Below, in pieces: positions 47,366 through 61,125 of a stretch of 64,000 nt of DNA. Position numbers and translations under genes: made by a program. Location of the stretch: contig CM037836.1 in assembly GCA_021234535.1 (NCBI GenBank), positions 17,777,111 through 17,841,110 of the forward strand, written 5' to 3'. Origin of the DNA: Stichopus chloronotus. Lineage: Eukaryota; Echinodermata; Holothuroidea; Aspidochirotida; Stichopodidae. How positions within the stretch are numbered: the first letter of the stretch is position 1; every line of letters begins with the position of its first letter. Under the pieces are notes generated by a model. The model did not search any database. It was not told the DNA's origin and saw nothing but the letters and a program-made list of their open reading frames with translations.

Positions 47366-50300
47366 TCTTGCGAGGACAGGAGAAATCTATTGAAGTTTCT
47401 ACAGGGGACCTATAAAATCTATCGTTTCGGTCCTCGATCCCACCCGAAAACAAGGGCACTCACACACACGCATACAAAGACACACAAAAGAGAAAACGAA
47501 GAAGTAATTCGATTAGAAGAGGAGAACAGACAAAGTGAGGAAGAATCCAAAAATAAACAGATGACACAACGAGTCGTAAACAGTATGGTGAAACTCTTTA
47601 AATTCTTTTCTCCTAACTTACGTTAACGTCTTAGGTAGGTTAAGTCATCGGATCGAACCGGAAAGACTCCTTCTATATTCAGAGAAATTACTTTTTTTGT
47701 TCACATTTATAAATGGAAGTCAGTCCTATTTATGGCTTTTTCCGGAACTAACCTATAGTAGCGAACGTTTTAAGTTACAGTGCTTTAGCCGAGATTACAA
47801 GAAATGCCCAATAGACTCTGAATTCTTTGATTGAAAGCCACAACTCATCCCTAAAATACATTTCAGTGTGTGTCACTGACTCTCTCTGATGTATGTCACG
47901 TCACTACCGTATGAGACAGGCATGCATCACAGGGACGTAATGATGATCAGTTTGCGGAGCACTCACGCAGCGATACCCGCAGAGCCGTCATCTTACCGGC
48001 AGTCATGCGACAGTGTATGCCGGCATAATTGATATGAATGGGACTTCAGAGTCTCCCTGAGCCCATCGATATATTTTTTTTTTTTTTGTAATCTATAATG
48101 CTAACAGAGGGAGCTGAATGGTTATCAAAACTGACGGTATTGAGTGACCGAGGGTTCACCACGCTCTTGGAAACTAACGTCAGTTTGAGGGCGTTTTTCC
48201 TCGTCTGCTGGTGTGAAGATCATCACCGGCAACACGTCTCCTTTGATAGTGTACCATGGTGGGTATGCAAGACGTGAGAGAAACATTTCTGAGAGAACTC
48301 AGCGCCGGGGAGGAAGGGGGGGGGGGGCTTGGATGTGGGCAACTCAGACTACAGTTCCACATTTTACTCTCAACTATGTAGGACATCTGTAGTAGTCTTA
48401 CAGAAATTTTGTCCTATTTATAAATATTCCAGTTAGGACTGATTCAGAACCAGCCTGAAAAAAGAAAACCGTTTCCGCCAATCAGTTTGCAACGACCGTA
48501 TACTTCCACAGGACATCGTGTATACGCGTATGTGTTTAAATAGGATGATACTCTCTGACTCTGCGCAAGTCAGAATCGGTTTGGACAGTTTTCTGATAAA
48601 ACCTACCCCATATGTTTCGGACTGGAAGTCGTGTATTTTATTTCCTGAAAACTCCTTTTGTTTCATTTTTTCCTACTGAAAACAAAAGTGTCGGATTGAA
48701 AAAGGTGCACCCATAATGGGATAACATTTTCCTTTCAGTTGGTTCGAACATCATGGATGAAATGCCATTGGCGTATTAACCGACCGGCAAATAATCAGCC
48801 ATCGAATACCCGGCCATCCGCGATGCCAGGAGGTCTGTGTACTTACCTGAACGCAACTAAGTATTGCTAAAATCTTAGCGAAAAAAATGTGAAACTTGGG
48901 GGGGGGGGAGGATATTTGCACTTCTGTAGATTCTTCTAAAACAAGATTTTTAATGCAGTGAGAACGCTCTTCTTAGGAACTCTGGAGAGAGTGAAATGAC
49001 CTGATTCCACAGTGTCTTTTGATGTGACTACAGTCCTTATGAACTAATTCATACGGTAATCCACTATAAAGCTCATTTCATATTACTAACTCATATATGT
49101 AACTAATTTCTTTTTCATGATAACAAAAATACCAATCGTGAAATTCAAATCACTATAGAAACAGCTGTGGGAACTTCTTTCTGTCATTTTTATCATTATT
49201 ACAAGCGTCAGCAAACGAATACACCAAGTCAGCTAGTTGCTGAGCAACTCCCATGCGTAGGTGGTACTGCACTGGTCACATGATTAGGTTAACCTTTCTG
49301 TTGTAGTCATCTCCAATAGACGGTAGACTAGCGGTTAAAGAAAGACTGACGAGCTATTTTTTTCTCCCTTCCCATGGGTTACATTAACATCTACGTTGGC
49401 AGCTCGACACTTGTTAAGAAACAACATCTTTATTTTCTGTAATCTCGTTCCATCCTTATAGAAATAAGCCATGGGACTTTACCCTCACAATCCAGAATTT
49501 AGTACGACATCATTCAAAATATCGTAAGAATTTCCCTGGGCCTACATAATTAGTAATTTCTGGTAGGAAATTACAGTGGAACTTTCAGAAAACATGTGTC
49601 TTGCAAAACCAGTGCCTATTAATTTTATCATTCATTTTCGAATGATCCTGCAGGCGCTTATACTGATTATGAAAGTTACCGTGTGAAATGTCAACAATTC
49701 CCTCGGGAGGGGAAAAAAAGGAAAACTCCTAACTCAGGTCCAATACCTCGCAATTTTTTTTACCGTCTTGGATAACATGAACACTCGCATCAGGAGGTCC
49801 TAACACCGTTGTAAGGCACCCAACCTAGTTTGTCAGTCCACCTGCACATGTGCACCTGTCAGATTAAAACTATTCTGAGCAAAGCTTCACCTCGTGCTCG
49901 GTAAACGTTTTGGTCGAACCTCTTAAAGAAGAACTTTACCCAACACATTATAGGACTAAACGAAATCGTGACACTTGATGCGTGGGTTGAAATTTAATTC
50001 TTAATCTACACCAGGGGCTGTTATTTACATTCCTTTTTCTTCGTTACTTCCGATAACTCAATAATATCTTTTATTAAGTTGTTATTGTGTAACATGTGAC
50101 ATTTCAATCACCTCAAGAAAAATGTAAGGACGACAGCTTGATCGGCGTGTCTGCGCGTGTGTGTGTGCGTGCGTGTACATGTGTCTTGGCTGGAAGAAAG
50201 CAGAATCTATATAAACGTATAAATTAAAGGCGTTAGTCAAATTAGATAAATCACTAATGAGAAAATTTAAAATACGAGTTAGAAAAATAAAAGACCATGA

Positions 50301-52083
50301 AGAAACCGTAAATTTCATATTTGATGTTTGAACTTGGAAGCAAACGTTTAGCAGTTTCATGAGAGGTTGCGACTATTCGCAGAAACAACAGGCAAATTAT
50401 GGAGGGAAATCTCTCTCTCATACGAACAAATCGAACACCCCGCTTAACCTACAAACGTAACCCTAACGACGATGGCTGATTACTAATAAAATTTTCGTTC
50501 TTGCAATAATTCATTTTAGTTCTACGAATTTCTTCCGACGGATTGCGACAATCTCCGCCATGAAAACATTCAAGTAATTTAGTTACGATGGTAGCACCTT
50601 GCAATTTTCGAAAATGACAATGAAAAACTATAAAAATGGTACATATAGTTTAATGAGATACATAAATAATAAGGAAACGAAAAGTAAAAGTTAAAAACAC
50701 ATAAAAAAAAAAAAGATCGAAATCGTTTTCCGGCTCCTATTGAAAGGAGCGGGCAGAGGACGGAAATAAATTTTAGAATATATCTATATTCTCTCCCCTC
50801 CCACCTATATCTGACATATAGAGAGATAGAACGCAACTGTAAAATGCAGATGAAATTTCAATATAGTGTATTGTTGCATATGCAACCATATTTATTTATT
50901 TATTTTTTTAAAAAAGAGAAAAAAGTGATAAAGCATTTCAAAGTCAGTAATCGCACCTATAATTAATTATAATTGTTTAAACTCAACTGCAGTTTTATTA
51001 AAAGATTGATATTAAAAAAAGACAAGTTATTTGAATCGTTAATTACTTTCATTCAAACTTTTCAATAACTTACATACGCAACTGGCAAAATAGTCGGAAA
51101 GGATACTTTATATAAATGATAGAATGAATAGTGTAGAGTGTTAAAAGAACACGCGATACAGATAAATCTATATAAAGCGATACAGATAAGTTCATTTAGC
51201 TTGTCATGCCAAAACATAACATATATTAAGCCCAATTACAATCTTGTCTGTGTAGGAGATGATAACGACTGGCCCATATCGGAATGTATACTGCACCGTA
51301 CAGTGTGATGGACTAAAGGTAGCTATATGCTCTAGTAAAGTCTACCGGCATACGTCATTGGATTATCACAGGCTGCATATAGGCCATTACGACAAACATA
51401 TTAACGAATGCAACATGAAATTATAATATTTGTATCATAATAAAATATTTTAATGAACTGAGCTACTTAAAACGCATTAGTGCCAATGTCAGTTAAACTA
51501 TACATTCTAGACATTTACATTATCATACATTTCCCATTGGAAACGACAACTTCGAGTATGGCAGTTTTAAAGTACTGTAACAGCAAGCAAGTACCAAAAT
51601 TATAATAAAGTAGGATTGATCTGCAACTCAGCTTAGAAATAAAATGGTTTGAGTCAGTCGGGAAAGAAATCACAACAAAAGTAATTATTGTTTCCCAGAA
51701 AGATAATCAGCTGTTTTACTTTTACCCTTTTTAGAAATATTTGAGATTATGGAAGAAACTATAAATGACTTTTTAAAGAATTTGAATGCTTTTTTTGTGA
51801 TCAGTTGTCAGGTTTTAAACTGTATTGTTTTTGTTTTGTAATCTAAAACTTAAACGAAAGTAACGTTAATTGTGATTCTAAGCACGCATGGAAAGGGATA
51901 CGAAAGAGAGAGAGAGTGCTCCTGAGAATTCCTTCAGGAAACTTCAAGCAACAATAATTTATACATCTCAGAGACAAGAAAGTCCAGCAATGAGAATTAC
52001 CGATGCAAGCAAGATACGGTAATAGCAGACAAGCCTGGGCCACGTACAGGAAAACTCTTGACAGATTATATACAAAGTAGTTC

Positions 52084-52333
52084 AAAGGCAGAAACTCATC
52101 ACCTTAAGCTATATTTTTACTTCCGGAAAGCAAAATTCTCAACTGCACGTCACTAAGTTAGAGTACTCTTTGATTGACAGCAAATTCGAAGGATGCAGGG
52201 CAGTTCGTATTACACAGCGTGTACAGGGAATGCATTGTTTTGATTACGCATGTGGAGGACCTGGCTGAGGGAGGGACTACACATAAGTGGTTGAGAGAAT
52301 TGAAACTGTCTGGGTGATGAGTTTTTGTCTTTA
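52084..52333 (+). mobile_element. MITE with AAAGGCAG ends, copy 2 (diverged)
   Basis: Same orientation and word order as the copy at 38233-38513: AAAGGCAGAAACTCATCACC at the left, then TTGACAGCAAATTCGAAGGA, TATTACACAGCG, AAGTGGTTGAGAGAATTG, and GATGAGTTTTTGTCTTTA at the right. Ends are less complementary than in copy 1, so this copy looks older. Confidence 0.65.
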
Positions 52334-52829
52334 AGGTTTAACTAGGTTTCTCAGGGGAGAATTAAAATCACAATGAAGATTAATCAGTTGTACACCTTGA
52401 AGTTATCCCTGGAATGCAATGCATATGAACGCAATACAATTTCTATTAACGTACCATCGTTCAGCAGTGGAAAGACTCTCCCAACAATAAACACAATGGC
52501 AGATTGCACGCCCTGAGCTTTTCGACTATGAAGAAGGACATTCTTAAAATGAGAAATTTCCCAAAGAAAATGTAAGATGAGCAAGAATTTGAAATAATGT
52601 ACGCCAAGTTGTAAAATACTTTACCGTACATATAGCAATTAGTGTAATATTTCCATTCTTCATTTCTTGGTGTATGGTGTAACTTCAACGCATTGAGAGT
52701 ACCTCTCACCCAAGAAAATTTAATAGTATCCTTCCAGACAGTCAACAAACAAACATCACTCCCCTCGACTTTATAGAGTTTATCTACCGTTACATACACC
52801 AGCCATGTTTGCAGTCATCGGTGTATCTG
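52334..52829. other. Unassigned sequence
   Basis: No recognisable gene. Minus-strand open frames at 52384-52799 show no domain. Confidence 0.45.
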
Positions 52830-53241
52830 CAGTGACTCTCAAACTTTTTTTTAGAATACTGCCCCTCCTAGACTTCCACCATCTTGGATTGTCCTAGTCA
52901 TCCTTCCCTTTCCCCTCCCCTGTCCTTTTCAGTTAACTCTTGAGAGAATTGAGAAGGTATGCCTCCATCCATCTAAGCGCGAAAGACACGCAGATCGCCT
53001 CTTCCACTGAGTCATGACAAGGCAATTTCGAAGAGACGGAAGAGGAGGAGAACTTGCAGATTAACAGAACTATGCCTCTCTTATTGGGTATCTTCAATTG
53101 TGCTCTAAATCGCTCCAGTCATGTGTCGCTATTGCCACTGACCGCCTGTTTCCCGTGCGCCTCTGTATCGCCACATGAGACTTTCCAACGCCTTCTGGAG
53201 GGGGGGGGGGGGGACTGTAGGAACCACTTTGAAAACCATTG
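52830..53241. mobile_element. Probable hAT-type MITE
   Basis: The left end CAGTGACTCTCAAAC (52830) and the complement of the right end (CAATGGTTTTCAAAG, read from 53241) resemble the CAGTGGTTCTCAAAC ends of hAT/Charlie-type elements and match each other at about 10 of 15 positions. Both are followed inward by C-rich sequence; the right one contains a G14 run at 53200-53213. The flanking 8-mers do not match, so either the duplication has decayed or the call is wrong. Confidence 0.45.
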
Positions 53242-56232
53242 ACATATGGAATGAGTTTGATAGTTAGTTCCTACATTACGACCCGCCGTCCCTCTCACGT
53301 CTTTGAATGTCTATACCAGCGACTCCCATTTCACCTGCGATTTCCCTTTTGGGATCTGCTAAATGTTGTTCACATTTCAGCATCTTGTCTCCCATAGAAA
53401 GGTGTGCTTTTAAAAATCACTTCTTATATAAGACTGCGTTACGCATTACAGCACCATTGCAATATTTCAGTGTGGAAACTTCTTCGCCTGCACGTTATGT
53501 AATTTTTTCCTGAAAGTATAACAAAGGAAATCAGATCATGAATGGAAATCAATAAAATAAAAAATAAAAAAAAAATGAAAAAAATTATTTTAGATTCAGT
53601 GAAAATGACTCACAAACGCCTTAGACAGAAAGATGTAAGATTAAACTGTCGCGAAGTAAATATTTAGAAATAAAGCTATATATTGTGATACACGAATTCA
53701 AATCATACGTTTAATGGGAGATATTTTGACGGAAGAGAAAAGTTATGGAAAATGATTTGTAGATTAGGAAGAAAACGAACATCAAATCAGTTAATCCATA
53801 TTGTATTGTGTGTAATGTCATGTGACATTTCGGTAAAAAACGATAGTGGAGTGAAAACAAACAGATCCTCCGAGATTAACGCACAAAACAGATGTAGCAA
53901 AGGAAGGAAGGAAAGGTATCAGATAACGTTTTGCTTCAGGCGAGGTTTACACGCATGGTAAGTGTCATAATTAACTGAACTAAATATGAACTTCGAAGAG
54001 TGTTGACTTTGACCAGAATTTGAGATTGCAAGTGTAAATTACCAGGTACTGAAACTGTTTGTTGGATATAAAGTAATTAGCCACAGGAATGAGATCCATT
54101 CGACCATGGAAGCAAAACAAGACAAAAAGAGAAAAAAAATATTGATTTATATCATCAGAGCTGTGACAAGACCTTTTACCAAACGTGGTAAATACATTCT
54201 TGACCGAGTACCGTTTACCACCCTATTTTCCTCTCTTCCCTTTGCTTTTTCGACTTTACCCGAACTCAAAATTTGGAGAGGAAAAAAAATCACCGAAATT
54301 TTGCGTTAATTTGAAACAAATAGCGATGTTCCCCGGGAGTTATTCTTGCTTAAATAAATATGTTGACATTGAATTGATGAGAAAGATAGAAGGGAGAGGC
54401 AAAATGGGGTCCTTTTCTTTTTCGATTGGATAGCCGAATATAAGTGTAAGGGAAGTTGATCATATCTTCATGTCTGACCTACCAGAGTAACAATTACGGC
54501 GGTAACGTGTGCCCTGTTTGGCCCCCTTATTTGACGTGACAGTTGGAAGAACAGAATCAATGACAAATAGTCCAGAGAGATTGAACGTGTTCAAAAATGT
54601 ATAACCAATCCGGTGACGGAGCAGGTGTATCTAATTGTTATCTACATCATAGCAGCTATAGAGATGATCAGTCTAGATATACTGATTTGTCAGTTTGTTA
54701 CTTCTTATGACGTAATTGTATGTATAGGTTTTTCTCTATTTCTAATTTCCTCAACCGGGCTCACATGCAGTTACCTCTAGCTGAGGACTACCGTAAAGGA
54801 TTTTTTCTTTCAGTTTGATTTATAAAACTGAAACCAAATCGACAGACTGAAGAACACTGGCACGTCTATGTTCAGTACCAGATTGATTCGACGCTCTTGT
54901 TCATAACAATAACAATTCAAAACAAGTCATGTTAAAAGATTGAATTGTTCAGGTTTGTAAATGAATACCGGCAATTTGATTCATTTGTCTTTTTATGAAC
55001 AATTATTCCCAAAACTCTGTAAAATGATTTCGGAAATTCAGAACAGTTGACGAACATGACGAAACTGTTTCCTGTTTTGAAGATTTTTTTTTTCTCATTA
55101 CATTGTGGAAAGGACGGGAAAAGGAAGTGATGGGAATGACAGATTAGCAGTCATTTGTCATAAGGGCTCTTTTGTGTGGTTGGCTATCGGCTAGACAGGA
55201 AATTGATGTTGAAATTCGTTTTATGTGTCGTCGACGAAACATAAGCGTACACTCTAAACATAAGACAATAGATTGAATAGAAGATGATCGATAAAAGATG
55301 AAAGATACCTCACTAGATGCATTAAGTACACGCAGCCTGGATAAGGACATGACCTCTCTCAGAACATCTCTACTATTTCAAATAAACCTATAAACTTCTG
55401 GCAGAAAATAGGTGGTGAATGGATGATGTCAATTGAGAAATTCGTGTTGAACGTTTTCTCTCCTCCCCCTTCACCCTCAAATTGAAACGTCCTCACTTGA
55501 ATTCTACGACGGAATTTTTAAACCATGTTCTATTTTCTCTTTTTCCTGATGCAATTGTTTATACAAAAATGTACTGTTTGTTTGTTCATATATGCAATTT
55601 ACTTGTATATTCGATCGTTTTCATTTTAAGAGCAGAAAACAGAGTATCTTTCATTCATTTCGTACTTGATAAGAATCCTGAACTCCTGTATTGGGTCATT
55701 ACCAACAGATTACCGTGAATTGGCCGGCAGATGATACACGGTCAATTTAAAGTAAAATCACCGACGGATGAATACAAAAATCGCAGCTATAAATCGTGTT
55801 TGTCGTCTGCTATTTTAAACCTAACATTGGTCTTAAATTTGTTTATAGGGCACGAACATTGTTGACATGTTGTGAATCGTCTTTATCTTCACTCTGGGTT
55901 CCCCTTTTTTTTTTTAATGAAAACGCAGTTGTTTACCAACACAAATTTTCTTTTTTACTGTCTTTTTCATCAAAACCTCTCATTGTATAGAGACAAGGCT
56001 AATCAATTTCGGACCTGTGTTAACGTTAGATGCGCCGCCGAGAATCGCTTGAATTAACCCGGTCGTGTATTAACCACTTGTTAATGCACTGTTCACCGTC
56101 GATTAACCTTTCATTCATATACCGGAAGGCAACTGAGGACTGCCGTGATCAATATTGACAAATGCCTACATGAATATTTCAGCTATATTCACATAGGACT
56201 TCCCACACTCACAGAATTATTCAACTAATTTA
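53242..56232. other. Unassigned AT-rich sequence
   Basis: No coding exon, RNA gene or element recognised. Short frames up to 82 codons lack domains or splice context. Confidence 0.45.
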
Positions 56233-56407
56233 TGTAAAATAAGAACTCCACAAATTTTATGTAAAATTAATGTAAGCAGTACACGTAAATTCTACATAAT
56301 TTTGGTAAATTTTACTACATTTTAGTAAAATTGTTATATCATAATGTAAAACTTACATTAACTGTGTGTAAAATTTACCAAAAAGTTATGGAGTTCTTAT
56401 TTTACGT
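56233..56407. mobile_element. Palindromic MITE, about 175 bp
   Basis: GTAAAATAAGAACTCCA (56234-56250) is the exact reverse complement of TGGAGTTCTTATTTTAC (56389-56405). The interior keeps inverted words (TTTTGGTAAATTTTAC / GTAAAATTTACCAAAA), so nearly the whole element can fold on itself. Non-coding and very AT-rich. Confidence 0.8.
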
Positions 56408-58535
56408 TACGTTTATGTGAGGTATCACTGTGATCAGGTATCACTGTGTTCAGACACGGAGTTATTACTGTAATAGCTCCATGTTTCACAGTACAATCTT
56501 TCTACTTCGACTTTTTTTTTTCCAATTTTGAGAAACGAGAAGTTAAAAGAATCAAGGACGTTTACCATTGGTATAGAAAGTTTTCACTGAGCAGTAAATT
56601 TTAATAAAAAATTAAAGACATCAAAGAAAAAACGTTGGAACATAGGAAACCGTAATTAATGTTTATCTTTTGATTACGTCAGTATGGATGTATTCTTAAA
56701 GTCGACCCTGCAGGAAGGAGGATGCTTTTGATGCGATTATATCAGTAAGAAAGCCTTTGAATTAGGTATGAGTCAAAATCCTACCTGCGTCACTCACAAG
56801 CCTGGGAAAGATGTAAAATTTTTTTTTTTTACTTTTTCGTACATACAGAAATCCTTTTATTAATGCGTCAGATAGGCATACATGATTCTGTATGCTGGAC
56901 CAGTTCCTGCCGGATTATAATCGTGCGATTAAATTTTGCGTGACACACATTAACTTTGGTTTCTCAAAAGTTGCGAAGTGAAACTTGAATGAAATTCCTT
57001 TGAAATAGTGTTTCTGCCTTTAACGGTTTTGGATATATGGCTTTTTACAGTTTGATGAGAATGAAAATAGGAGTACGTGGAGTTTTGTGGATCGATAGGG
57101 CGTGCACGAACAGCTTTTTTTATATGACGCCACAAACTGCCTTGTGGGGAAAAAAAGACTTTTTCAAGAAGGAGCTACCAACTGTGAAAACTTTCAAACT
57201 TAAACCTTTGATTGCATAAAATTGAAAGACGTCCCAACGACACCAAAGGCAGTTTTGGATATCAATTTGCAAAATATTTAGAAAACCAGTTTCCATCGAA
57301 TTTTAGTCTACACGTCATGGCCTCTTTAAGTAAGACGCGAATGAAACCAACTGCAGCTTGATAAAGATTAGAGTGGTCTTTAATCAGTTAATCAGATTCC
57401 TGAGTTTGCAGCAAGAAGGCAACCCATTTCATCATTCCCACTTGCCTAACAGAAACCGTCTTACAGACAACACTGGTGGGAAATGTGATGATGGTTCCAT
57501 GATCACGACACCGAGTGCATATCCAGCCTCCAGGATTCAACACTATTCTCCCACTAGGACCCTTCCCACATGGCAGCAAACAGACTCCCCCACAACAACA
57601 TGTCGATCAGCCTGATTCCGCCTACGTCTGGCATTATTCGATAAATATCCATGCAGTACATGCTATCAAATTCTTATTCCCTGTTGCTGATAGGCCATTT
57701 TTAATCTCCGAGCACCTCGCAGTTGATGACCTGAACTAATCTATGGAAACTTCAATAACTGGCACCGAAGAACCTAAAGACCCTATGACCAAAATGTCTA
57801 ATGACCTAAATGTCAAATGACCTAAATGTCAGAAATTGGGGCCTTAACGATACACTGTTTTTGTAGACCATTTTCCTTTGATTCAACTTTACCGAATTTC
57901 CAGGCAGAAGCTCTGTTTCGCATGCAGCTTTTGCTCGACGGATGTATGTCCTCAAATTTCGCATGTATCCTTAAATATGAAACATGAAGAACCATTCAAA
58001 CTGATATATCTTATTTCAGTTATTAATTAATTTTCACAAGTGCGGTGCATTCAGTTCACAACTTTCCCGTCAGTCAAAGTTTGGCGAAACATGAATTTCC
58101 ATTCTTTACCCCGAGGACGTTTCGAAATAATGTGAAGTCGCTTTTCCCGACGTTTCGGTACAAACTGCAAGTGCGATACAAATATTACAGTTAAACTACA
58201 GTTTAACGAAACTAGTTTAACGCAAAGGACATATGTGACAGGGTAACTTGAAAGCTCCTTATGCTTAATAATAAAGAAAAGCTTAAAAACAATGCAATAA
58301 CTCTGGTCAGTCTCTTCGATTAGTCTGGCACATTTACGATGTATCAAGTCCGTTATTGCAAAAGTCGTTTTCAAAGTTTACGATGTATTGGCAGAATCCA
58401 AGAACATGTCCTTTTCGTACTGTGCCACAATTCTCATGGATTGGCATATCAAAGAAAAGTAGGCCTATATGTATTCTTGTTTTATCGTCAAGAGATAGCC
58501 ATATAAAAGAAAAAAAAAACAATAAATGTTAAAAA
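56408..58535. other. Unassigned sequence with a short tandem repeat
   Basis: Three 16-bp units (ATGACCWAAATGTCNA) lie at 57785-57832. No gene recognised; frames at 57358-57739 show no domain. Confidence 0.45.
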
Positions 58536-58921
58536 AGATAATGCCAGTGATTAGATAGAGAGCTTTGAGAGATTCAATTAACCTGCATTGGAAATGATAA
58601 GTCTTTAATACAATATCAAACTTCACATAAACGTGCATTTTGATAAGCAATTGCACCGTCCAAACTGCAATGTAATGACCACATTCATCGTCAATAGACA
58701 TCCATAAAATAGTACAACAACTGAAATCAGTAAAATTATAATAGATAATGAGATTAGATAAAAAGCTTTAAGACACTCAATAACCTGGATTGGAAATGTT
58801 TACCCTTCAATATAATATCAATATATACATAAATGTCCATATTTACCAGAAAAAATTGCTTCCCCCCCCCAAAAAAAAATGCCCCTTCAAACTGCATGCA
58901 ATGTTATATGACCACATTCTC
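58536..58921 (+). repeat. Direct duplication of a segment of about 150-180 bp
   Basis: 58536-58688 recurs at 58743-58921. Shared words in order: AGATAATG, TTAGATA, AGCTTT, TCAATAACCT-type, ATTGGAAATG, CAATATAATATCAA-type, TTGC, CAAACTGCA, TGACCACATTC. The second copy gained a C9A9 run (58862-58879). Diverged, hence old. Confidence 0.7.
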
Positions 58922-61039
58922 CAACTCCAATGTGATATATCATTCTATAATATTCTATCGTACGATAAGAAGGACTCGTTGAAACCATCGCCTATTTGAA
59001 GATTAATGGTGAGTACCATTGAAGGAGTACCATGGAAGGAAAGTGATCTTTTTTGGAAGAAAAGTTCTGACATTTAAGTACAATTTACCTGAAGTTTTCT
59101 TTTGATTGGAGGGTGGTGGTAATTTGTAACAGTCCAGTCACTTTTTATGCAAGCTTTTCAAAAGTAAATGGTTGAGCCAGATAGAGTGTAATTGGAATAA
59201 GATGGTGATTTGAATAAGAGTAGTGAGTCTAGCGATTGTAAACCTCATTAAGTATCCTTTAAAAGTAAAATCCTCACCCATAAAAGTGAATTTGCCTTTA
59301 CTTGAAACAATTGCTCCATTGCTAATATAGTTTGGTCTAGTTTTAAATCCAAAGTTGTTTGCCATTACTGACAAAGCGGGACATTTAAATCAGTAATGAA
59401 CCTCATCACCATTCCCTTATTGCCTAAATTTTCAGGTGTTCTGGTTAAAATCATTTTTTTTTTTTTTGCATTATCGTGTTCAATAACAATTTTTAGCGTC
59501 TACTGTTCGACCAAAGAAATCTAAGTACTGGAAATTCGAGTTGATGCTTTAAGTTCTAACAACAGATTTCGTATTTATGCACACTGTAAGTCACACAGAG
59601 AACTTCACCACTGACATCATTTTGCAATGAATAATAAATTTCCACCAGAGATCAGTATATAATTCACTGATTAGAAAACCAAATCGATGAAAGTACAGTA
59701 GACAGGTAACTCATCCTTAAGATACAGATTTATGATCAGGTGAAGAGTAAGGATATGATACAGGGTGTAGTAACCACTTCCTAAACCTAGTTACAAACCC
59801 CTTGATTAATCCATCCACACATTTCAATTTTGTCATTTTTTGTCAAATTTTCTCATCGAGGACGGCAGTGAAGCATTTACAACTTTACAACAAAAAAACA
59901 AACAAATAGATCTTCCTCGGCAATTGTTAGCACCACCAGTGGAACCGTTGGCTCGAAATGTGGTTCGATAATACCCATTGACCAGTTGATGGAAAAACTA
60001 TGCTAGAATTAATAACTGTATCGAATATGTAAAATATCACAATCAAAAGTAACAAGATTATCTCATAGTATGTCGGTTAATGAAATCATTGAAAGTTAAA
60101 TTTGCATGTCCCTTGGTGATTGTAATTTAGTTCTTCTGTCTTCCTCTTGTTCTTCTCTTTGCTCTCATTAGCGTTTCCTTGGTTGATTCTGTGCTACTGT
60201 CAGGTGAACCTGTAACACTTTTGTCATAAATGATACCGCATAGCAATTTGAATTGTCCTAGTTAATTAATTCCTAAATTAAAACGTTATTTCTAAGATGA
60301 TCTTTACCCGAGGACTCGTTAGTAACAATCGGGTATACGTTCAGGTCAGAATTGTTTAAAAACCTCAATACACAATGGAGATTTGCAAAATATGTTCACA
60401 TGGATTTTCTCAAATCATTTAAAACTTTCTAAGAGCAGAATGACAGGTTAAATCTTGACGATGCTTGTCTATCATGTTGTCGTTTACGTCAAATACTCAA
60501 ATCTGTCCACTGCAAAATCTACGTTGAGCCACCTTTATGGCTATTTACAACTGAAGGTTCTTCTAAAAGTTTCTTTGAGTGAGCCAAAACTATCATTAAT
60601 GATATATACATACATAACTTCGTCAAGATTAATCCATCTAAGCTTCTGCATAAAACAGGGCTACAATCTTGGCTATTTTTCTCACGGAAACATATGTTCG
60701 AAGGACTAGTAAGTTAACTCATCGATTAAAAATAAAACCCATATCCTGCCATACTTCCATGATTCATCAAGTTCAATAGTAAAATTGTCATTCGTATTAT
60801 GTAGAACAGGTTTATATATATATATATGTATATCTATATATATATATTTATATATATATATCATTTATGAACGGCATATATGTACGACTCAAAAAAACCA
60901 GTGGCTGATAGATTACAACTTCGCGTCGTGTGACTACCAACTCAACAATTTTAGATCAAAATAAGCATCTTTTCCTTTCAAAAGGTCAATTCAGATGGGA
61001 AAACCTTAGATAGTTCTCGGATTAAAACTCATTTCTCTG
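58922..61039. other. Unassigned sequence with a TA-rich tract
   Basis: Contains a TATATATA tract at 60812-60862. No gene recognised. Confidence 0.45.
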
Positions 61040-61125
61040 TGAAACTGTCTGCAGGGATCGAATCCCGAACCTCCCGATTGCTGGGCTTCCTTGCTTAAAA
61101 TGACGCCACCGTTACACGGAAGAGA
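61040..61125 (-). mobile_element. tRNA-like sequence, probable head of a SINE
   Basis: The minus strand reads GTGTAACGGTGGCG, then, at tRNA-like spacing, CAATCGGGAGGTTCGGGATT and CGATCCCTGC. GGGATTCGATCCC is close to the RNA polymerase III B box (GGTTCGANTCC), and the upstream segment sits where an A box belongs but is degenerate. The anticodon arm and acceptor stem do not fold as a functional tRNA, so a tRNA-derived SINE or tRNA pseudogene fits better. No 3' tail or flanking duplication was identified. Confidence 0.4.

Larger units (their letters stand above)
45209..52083. other. Probable first intron of the GPCR gene or intergenic sequence
   Basis: CpG-normal AT-rich sequence. No TM5-TM7 exon with a CWxPY- or NPxxY-like motif was recognised. 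Contains a CA microsatellite (47250-47271), a perfect 25-bp palindrome (47341-47365), a GT/GCGT tract (50147-50180) and G runs at 48316-48327 and 48898-48908. Confidence 0.5.
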
